60,521 nt of DNA from Prosthecobacter sp. (GTDB lineage Bacteria > Verrucomicrobiota > Verrucomicrobiia > Verrucomicrobiales > Verrucomicrobiaceae): the NCBI RefSeq assembly GCF_029946185.1, contig NZ_JAQSEA010000074.1:1-60521 (forward strand), read 5' to 3'. A program made the translations under genes and the position numbers. This document shows, piece by piece, positions 55,672 to 60,521 of the stretch; positions within the stretch are counted from its first letter, which is position 1; every line of letters starts with the position of its first letter. Below the pieces are notes generated by a model. It was not told the DNA's origin. It saw nothing but the letters and a program-made list of their open reading frames with translations, and did not search any database.

Positions 55672-56492
55672 GGTGACATCTCCACACGTTGCGCATGGGT
55701 GTAAACATTCATCGTTTCACCCCGCAGAAAGCCGATGAGCGTCTGGCCCGCCTCTTGCGCAAAATCAACGGCGAGGCTGCTGGGCGCGGAGATAGCCGCG
55801 ACGAGCGGGATGCCACCTGCCAGCGCCTTCTGGATGATCTCAAACGACACCCGCCCGCTAACCAGCAGGATGTGCCGATCCAACGGCAGCAGGTCGCGCT
55901 GCAAAGCGTAGCCGAGGATTTTATCCAGTGCGTTATGGCGTCCCACGTCCTCACGCACCACGATCAAATTACCTTCGAGATCAAATAAACCGCTCGCATG
56001 CAGCCCTCCAGTTTTGGCAAAGGTTTCCTGCGCGGCACGCAGCTTCTCGGGCAGGCTGGCGATCAGCTTGGGCGAGACCTTCCAATCTCCCTTCACGGCG
56101 GGAAACTGCTGAAACACGCTCTCGATGCTCGTCTTGCCGCACAGGCCGCAGCTTGAAGCGCTGAAGACATGACGGGTCAATGAGTCCCAGTTCACCACCG
56201 CGCCACCAAGCAGAACATCGACGATGTTGCCATGCTTGTTGTTGGTGCTCGGACATTGAGAAACTTCCAGAATGTCACGCATGCGCTGCACCACGCCTTC
56301 GCTGACAAGAAACCCGGTGGCAAGTTCTTCATCATGACCCGGCGTGCGCATCACCACGGCCACGGATCGGCCCTCCACGCGGATTTCCAGCGGCTCCTCG
56401 CGCGCGGTGACATCACCGACCTCGCTGGTGCCGCCAGTGGTGCTCACCTTGTGCACCTGCACAGCGGTCATGGCTGAATTTTCCGCGCTCAT
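55668..56492 (-). CDS. fdhD: Formate dehydrogenase accessory sulfurtransferase FdhD
   Basis: 274 aa. It transfers sulfur from a cysteine desulfurase to the Mo-bis-molybdopterin cofactor of formate dehydrogenase. The transfer cysteines are Cys115 and Cys118 in SSCGLCGKTS; EELATGFLVSEG, GGLHASGLFD and VVREDVGRHNALDKILG are further conserved blocks. The ATG at 56492 overlaps the lpxK stop by 1 bp (TAATG). No formate dehydrogenase lies in the window. Confidence 0.94.
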   Translation of the reverse strand: MSAENSAMTAVQVHKVSTTGGTSEVGDVTAREEPLEIRVEGRSVAVVMRTPGHDEELATGFLVSEGVVQRMRDILEVSQCPSTNNKHGNIVDVLLGGAVVNWDSLTRHVFSASSCGLCGKTSIESVFQQFPAVKGDWKVSPKLIASLPEKLRAAQETFAKTGGLHASGLFDLEGNLIVVREDVGRHNALDKILGYALQRDLLPLDRHILLVSGRVSFEIIQKALAGGIPLVAAISAPSSLAVDFAQEAGQTLIGFLRGETMNVYTHAQRVEMSP

Positions 56493-57715
56493 TACGAGGA
56501 CTCCATGAAATCTGCCGGCAGCACTCCTGCTGGAACCCGGCGTGGTTCGGCAATGAGGCGCACCATCTTGTCGAAGACATCCCGCCCACGAATGATCTCG
56601 ATCTCCACGCGCATGAAGTAGAACGGGATGTCGGCGACGGGCAGTTTGGGAAAGCGCACAAAATCTTTTTCTGTGGTGACCATGCAATGCACATCACGTC
56701 GCACGCAGCGATCAATGAAATTTTTCAGATCCGGTCCGCGAAAGCGGTGATGGTCCGCGAAACGAGCGACAACTTCGACCTTGGCACCGAGTTTGCGCAG
56801 GCCGTTTTCAAAGCTCTCTGGCACAGCGATGCCGGAAAGCGCGCCCACAAATTTATCGCGCAATCCGTCGATGGGCAGATGCTCGCCGGTATGGATGTTT
56901 TCGAAATGCATCGCGCGATGGCGGCACTCGATGATTTCGGCAGCACGATTGTAGCGGCGGATCTGCTTGATGACGTCCTCACTGTCGCCGTCGGACTTGG
57001 TGATGAAGATGTAGCTTGCGCGGCGCAGGCTGCGCGGTGGCTCGCGCAGCGTGCCGCGTGGCAGCATGTAGCCGTTGTTGCCGAACACCGCCGTTTTATC
57101 GATCAGCACAATGTCGTGGCGGTGCTTGAGCTTGAGGTATTGCAGCCCGTCATCAAGGATGAGCACATCGGCACCGAAGCGTTGAATCGCATGCGCTCCG
57201 GCCTTCACACGGTTTTTGTCCACCACGACTGGGATGCCCGGGCAGTTCTTCGCCAGCATGAAGGGCTCGTCACCCGCATTGTGCGAATCGAGCAGCACGT
57301 TCTCACCATCGGAGACGATGCGCGGCAGTGGTTCTGGCGGTTTGGGAATAAAGCCCAGGCGCGCGGCCATTTTTTTCGAGAACGGCAGTTTTTTCTGCCT
57401 CTTGCTCTTGTAGCCCCGGCTCAGAATACACACGCGCCGTCCATGCTCATGCAAGGCTTTTGCCAGCATCTCCACCACCGGTGTTTTTCCCGTGCCGCCC
57501 ACGGTGAGATTGCCCACGCTGATGACCGGTACGCCAAGGTGGTGGTCATGGATGTACCGGTGCCGGTATAAATAAAGTCGTGACCGCACCACCGCTGAGT
57601 AAATGCCGGAAAGGCCACGGAACACTACCCGCAGCAGCGAAGCGCGGATGCCACGGCGATTGTTGATCACCACGTCGATGATGAAGTTTTCGATGTCTTC
57701 CAGAGTATCTCTCAC
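56492..57715 (-). CDS. lpxK: Tetraacyldisaccharide 4'-kinase
   Basis: 407 aa, somewhat longer than the usual 320-350. It phosphorylates lipid A disaccharide at position 4'. The P-loop is GNLTVGGTGKTPV (68-80), then SRGYKSK and the DEPFMLAK segment, and DVLILDDGLQYLKLKHRHDIVLID, typical of LpxK. MVTTEKDFVRF near 365 fits the family. Presence of LpxK and an LpxL-like enzyme shows a Gram-negative envelope with lipid A. First gene of an overlapping operon with fdhD. Confidence 0.93.
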   Translation of the reverse strand: MRDTLEDIENFIIDVVINNRRGIRASLLRVVFRGLSGIYSAVVRSRLYLYRHRYIHDHHLGVPVISVGNLTVGGTGKTPVVEMLAKALHEHGRRVCILSRGYKSKRQKKLPFSKKMAARLGFIPKPPEPLPRIVSDGENVLLDSHNAGDEPFMLAKNCPGIPVVVDKNRVKAGAHAIQRFGADVLILDDGLQYLKLKHRHDIVLIDKTAVFGNNGYMLPRGTLREPPRSLRRASYIFITKSDGDSEDVIKQIRRYNRAAEIIECRHRAMHFENIHTGEHLPIDGLRDKFVGALSGIAVPESFENGLRKLGAKVEVVARFADHHRFRGPDLKNFIDRCVRRDVHCMVTTEKDFVRFPKLPVADIPFYFMRVEIEIIRGRDVFDKMVRLIAEPRRVPAGVLPADFMESS

Positions 57716-57798
57716 AGAACGGCATTGGAGGCGGGAAAGCGCACCGCGTCAACGAGACGCCTTGCAGTTTGCAGGGGAGTTTCGTAGCCTCGCAAAAA

Positions 57799-59445
57799 AT
57801 GAAATTTATTTCCTGGGTGTTGTTAGGTCTGGTCATGGCGGTGAACTCCGTTCAAGCACGCCCGCTGGCCGAGGCTGCTGCACAGTTCGGCAAGCACCTC
57901 AAAGCTGGGTGCATCGTCACAGGCGAGAGGGCTGGCGAGGATGTGAAATTTGCGATCTCTGGTGTGGCACCCGAAGCGGAAGGCATGCCGCCGGAAAAAC
58001 TGGTCTTCGAGATTGGCTCCATCACAAAGGTGTTCACGGGACTGCTCCTGGCGCAGGCGGTGGTGGAGAAGAAAGTGACCCTGGATACGACGCTCGGAGG
58101 GTTGCTGGCAGGAAAGGTGAAGATTGTGGATCCCCGCATTGCAGCGATCACACTAAAGCAACTGGCCACTCATACCAGCGGCCTGCCACCGCTTCCTGGC
58201 AACATCGCTACTGGGGCGACCGGGGAGGATCTGTTTGCGAACTATGATGAGAAACTGCTGCTGAGCTATCTCTCCACCGCCAAACTTGAAGGCGAAGCTC
58301 CTTTTTCATGCAGCTACTCGAACTTTGGTATGGGGCTGCTGGGTTATCTGCTGGGCGGGGTGTATCAAATGCCGTGGGAGCAGGTGGTGGTGGAAAAAAT
58401 CTGCCTGCCGCTGGGCTTGAACGATACCGCTGTGAATCCCGACCCCAAACTCCCCATGGCTAAACCGTATGCCAAAGACAATAAAGAGGGAAAGCCGTTG
58501 CACTTCGCCTCTCTGGGAGGTTGCGGCGCATTGCGCAGTACGGCGGCCGATTTGATGAAGCTGGGGGCTGCCATGCTGCATCCAGACAAGACGCCATTGC
58601 GGGAGGCCTTTGTGCTCGCTCTGGCGCCCCAAGCAGACGCGGCGGGCCATGGTGGTCAGATAGGACTGGGTGTGTTTTTGGGCAAATTCGAGGGGGATGC
58701 AACCCTGCATCATGATGGCGGCACCTATGGTTACTGTTCAGGATTGCAGGTGATTCCTTCCAAAGGAATCGTCCGCGTCGTTTTGGTGAACAACGCGGGG
58801 CTCCCTGGATCGATGGTGATTGCGGCCACGTCCGAGGCCAAGCCGGTGGACCCAGCGACGCAAAAAGAAATCACTCTCCCTGCGGAGATGCTGAAACAGT
58901 ACCCTGGAGTGTATGAACTCGACCGCGAATCACGCTTCACCGTGCTGCTGCGTGAGGGCCGACTGTTCGTGAACCTGACCGGACAGCCGTTTGCTCGTGC
59001 ATTTGCCAAAGCGCCGGACCGCTTCTTCTACAAGGTCGTGGCGGCTGAGATCGCCTTCAATCGCAGTGAGGGTGTAGTCCAGTCACTAACGCTGTTTCAA
59101 AATGGCAACGAAATCATCGCTAAACGCAGCAGTGCTCCGGTGCCGGAGTTCAAACTGCGCGCCGCCAAAGAGCTGCATGCCTACGCGGGGGAGTATGCCT
59201 TGGTGGGAGCAGGGCCGCTCACGGTCACCGTGCAGGCAAATACGCTTTTTGCACAGCTCGAAGGACAGCAAGCGCTGCCGGTGTTTGAAACCACGACCGA
59301 TCGCTTCGAATACGATGCGGTAAAGGCCGCGCTCGTTTTCACGCGTGATGACAAACAGCAAATCAACGGCCTCACGCTCCTGCAAAACGGCCTGGAGGTG
59401 CCTGCGCCCCGTGTCAAGAGCCCGACCAGTGCCCCGAAGCCGTGA
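57799..59445 (+). CDS. Exported serine hydrolase of the beta-lactamase/class C family with C-terminal repeats
   Basis: 548 aa with a signal peptide (1-20). The beta-lactamase fold carries the SxxK motif (Ser74-Ile-Thr-Lys77), YSN (173-175) and HDGGT in place of KTG. The C terminus from about 385 contains two related domains of the DUF3471 type (PGVYELDRESRFTVLLREGRLFV and AGEYALVGAGPLTVTVQANTLFA). Members include esterases, D-amino peptidases and true beta-lactamases; no clear specificity can be read. The ATG at 57799 is chosen at the start of the signal peptide. Its end overlaps the SahR-like gene by 32 bp. Confidence 0.86.
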   Translation: MKFISWVLLGLVMAVNSVQARPLAEAAAQFGKHLKAGCIVTGERAGEDVKFAISGVAPEAEGMPPEKLVFEIGSITKVFTGLLLAQAVVEKKVTLDTTLGGLLAGKVKIVDPRIAAITLKQLATHTSGLPPLPGNIATGATGEDLFANYDEKLLLSYLSTAKLEGEAPFSCSYSNFGMGLLGYLLGGVYQMPWEQVVVEKICLPLGLNDTAVNPDPKLPMAKPYAKDNKEGKPLHFASLGGCGALRSTAADLMKLGAAMLHPDKTPLREAFVLALAPQADAAGHGGQIGLGVFLGKFEGDATLHHDGGTYGYCSGLQVIPSKGIVRVVLVNNAGLPGSMVIAATSEAKPVDPATQKEITLPAEMLKQYPGVYELDRESRFTVLLREGRLFVNLTGQPFARAFAKAPDRFFYKVVAAEIAFNRSEGVVQSLTLFQNGNEIIAKRSSAPVPEFKLRAAKELHAYAGEYALVGAGPLTVTVQANTLFAQLEGQQALPVFETTTDRFEYDAVKAALVFTRDDKQQINGLTLLQNGLEVPAPRVKSPTSAPKP

Positions 59446-60391
59446 GGCGGTTCTCCTTCTCGGCCAGCGCCAGGATCGTTTGGAAATGCGGGCTCTTGTT
59501 TTCACGGTGCACCACGCTCGTCTCGATTTTTTTGAATCCAGCACTGCTGAGCATGTCATGCAGATCGCTCTCAGAAAAGCCGAGCCAGACGTCGGCGTAG
59601 AGATCACGGGCCTGCTCAAACTGATGCTTCAAGAGATCCAGCACCACGATGCGGCCACCCGGGCGCAGGATGGTCAGCGCGGCTTTGAGTGCCTTCTCCG
59701 GATTCTGCGCGTGATGCAGCGCCTGGCTTAGGAAGACCAGATCAACACTCAGCGGCGGGATCGGTGGTGCTTCAATGTCACCCAGACGAAATTCGAGGTT
59801 CTCAAAACCGTGCTTCTGGGCCAATTCCGCGCCATAGGCCACCATCTTCTCGCTGTTATCCACCGCGATCACCTTTTTCGCCCGCTCGGCGAGCAGTTGT
59901 GAAAGCGTGCCTTCGCCTGCGCCCAGATCTGCAATCACCAGCGGTGGCAGGAGCTTGAGCAGGGTCTCGCCCAGACCCTTCCATGAACGGCCAGGAATGT
60001 AGTGGCGGCCAAACTTGCCCGCCAGCGCGTCGAAGTATGCCTTGGCCGTTTGCACCCGCTTGCGCAGCACGATTTGCAGCGCCTCAGCGTCCTTGGTCAC
60101 CTCCCGTAGTTCAGCCCCCGCAGCCTCCAGCAGCGCGAGGAAATGCTCATGGGTTGGCTGGTCCTTGGCGGCAGGCTCTTCGAGCTGATACAGCCGGTTC
60201 TTGCCACTGCGGCGGTCATTCACCAGCCCTGCCGCTTTCAGTTTGGCAAGCTGGGCTGAGATGTTGGACTGCGGCAGTGACAGCACCTCCTGCAGTTCCG
60301 CCACGCTCAGCTCTTCCTGCTTGAGCAGCAAAAGCAGCCGCACCCGGGTGGGGTCGGCAATGAGGCTGAGCGATTTGAGTACGGAAGCCAA
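59414..60391 (-). CDS. SahR-like ArsR-family regulator fused to a SAM-methyltransferase-like sensor domain
   Basis: 325 aa. Residues 1-75 are an ArsR winged helix (DPTRVRLLLLLKQEELSVAELQEVL, SQSNISAQLAKLKAAGLV region). Residues about 115-310 are a class I methyltransferase fold with VIADLGAGEGTL (152-163) and VIAVDNS. In proteobacterial SahR this domain binds S-adenosylhomocysteine and releases DNA, switching on SAM-cycle genes. The start is TTG at 60391, as an in-frame TGA lies 15 bp upstream and no ATG precedes the HTH. A palindromic operator is located 13 bp upstream of the start, which suggests autoregulation. Confidence 0.85.
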   Translation of the reverse strand: MASVLKSLSLIADPTRVRLLLLLKQEELSVAELQEVLSLPQSNISAQLAKLKAAGLVNDRRSGKNRLYQLEEPAAKDQPTHEHFLALLEAAGAELREVTKDAEALQIVLRKRVQTAKAYFDALAGKFGRHYIPGRSWKGLGETLLKLLPPLVIADLGAGEGTLSQLLAERAKKVIAVDNSEKMVAYGAELAQKHGFENLEFRLGDIEAPPIPPLSVDLVFLSQALHHAQNPEKALKAALTILRPGGRIVVLDLLKHQFEQARDLYADVWLGFSESDLHDMLSSAGFKKIETSVVHRENKSPHFQTILALAEKENRLTASGHWSGS

Positions 60392-60404
60392 AGTACACTC
60401 ATCG

Positions 60405-60422
60405 TATCAACGTATGATGATA
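60405..60422 (-). promoter_or_regulatory. ArsR/SahR-type palindromic operator
   Basis: TATCA (60405-60409) and TGATA (60418-60422) bound an 18-bp imperfect palindrome with 14 of 18 symmetrical positions. It sits in the 59-bp gap between the upstream partial gene and the TTG start of the SahR-like gene, the position expected for autoregulation. The bound protein is inferred from the gene next to it. Confidence 0.55.
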
Positions 60423-60450
60423 CATCAATGCCAGAGTTTTAGCCGGGTAT

Positions 60451-60521
60451 TCAGAGCTTTGAGGCCGCCCAGATTCCAGACTTGCTCTGCTGGGCCCGCC
60501 GCCGCAGTTCCTGCAGCTCCA
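60451..60521 (-). CDS. C-terminal end of a protein cut by the right edge
   Basis: The reverse strand has an open frame from the window edge to a TGA at 60451-60453: 22 residues, ELQELRRRAQQSKSGIWAASKL, with an amphipathic helix pattern. It is too short to identify. It is on the same strand as the SahR-like gene, 59 bp upstream. If it is a SAM-cycle gene (for example metF/metH) this would support the SahR assignment. Confidence 0.35.
   Translation of the reverse strand, partial: ELQELRRRAQQSKSGIWAASKL

Overview
The window comes from a GC-rich Gram-negative bacterium, most likely a member of Verrucomicrobiota close to Prosthecobacter/Verrucomicrobium. This is inferred from gene content. There is lipopolysaccharide and outer-membrane machinery (LpxK, an LpxL-like acyltransferase, LolA, MurJ). 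There are secreted families typical of Planctomycetes/Verrucomicrobia: a planctomycete-type cytochrome c domain with leucine-rich repeats, DUF1080, an SHD1-like domain on a C39-like peptidase, and an FG-GAP protein. Shine-Dalgarno sequences are weak and genes are short-spaced, often with 4-bp ATGA overlaps. No tRNA, rRNA, CRISPR array, transposase or phage module was seen.

Layout. (1) 1-7023 is the edge of an aryl-polyene/flexirubin-like pigment cluster: ketoacyl synthase (cut by the left edge), AMP-ligase, methyltransferase, NodB deacetylase, LpxL-like acyltransferase and a halogenase-family flavoprotein. It is interrupted near 2.7-3.5 kb by a lower-GC insert with two small orphan genes and an attC-like hairpin. 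(2) 7.0-16.1 kb holds mixed housekeeping genes: a phosphodiester-glycosidase-like protein, aroC, a C39-like peptidase, glgC, cytochrome/LRR protein, PrxQ and fumC. (3) 16.1-24.4 kb is an accessory stretch: a PIN toxin-antitoxin pair whose toxin is frameshifted, UspA, an alpha/beta hydrolase lipoprotein, an azurin-like cupredoxin, OsmC, a possible clan-CD cysteine peptidase, DUF1080, VanZ, and an orphan nuoH preceded by a perfect CRP-type palindrome. (4) 24.6-30.8 kb has a DksA-like protein with a histone-like Lys/Ala/Pro tail, then rpmG-rpsR, folE2-tsaC, a palindromic repeat cluster and murJ. (5) 30.9-37.6 kb has a glgE/glycosidase/PHP operon, a TIM-barrel protein and an esterase. (6) 37.7-41.9 kb has fabF, lolA, ispA and pyrC. 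(7) 42.0-47.1 kb is a three-gene secreted operon: HtrA-like protease, 608-aa unknown and FG-GAP protein. (8) 47.2-52.8 kb has SMUG1, a decayed prenyltransferase/squalene-cyclase-repeat pseudogene, ppnP, and kup followed by a truncated KdpD/KdpE pair. (9) 52.9-60.5 kb has an MFS transporter, an overlapping lpxK-fdhD-4TM-cysteine desulfurase operon, a beta-lactamase-fold hydrolase, and an ArsR-methyltransferase fusion of SahR type with a palindromic operator at its promoter.

How genes work together. The first 7 kb should build, methylate and modify an aryl-polyene pigment. GlgC and GlgE imply an alpha-glucan route through maltose-1-phosphate. Cysteine desulfurase and FdhD form a sulfur-relay pair for molybdo-enzymes. 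Kup with a KdpDE-like pair suggests potassium-responsive control of uptake. The SahR-like protein probably controls the methionine/SAM cycle and itself.
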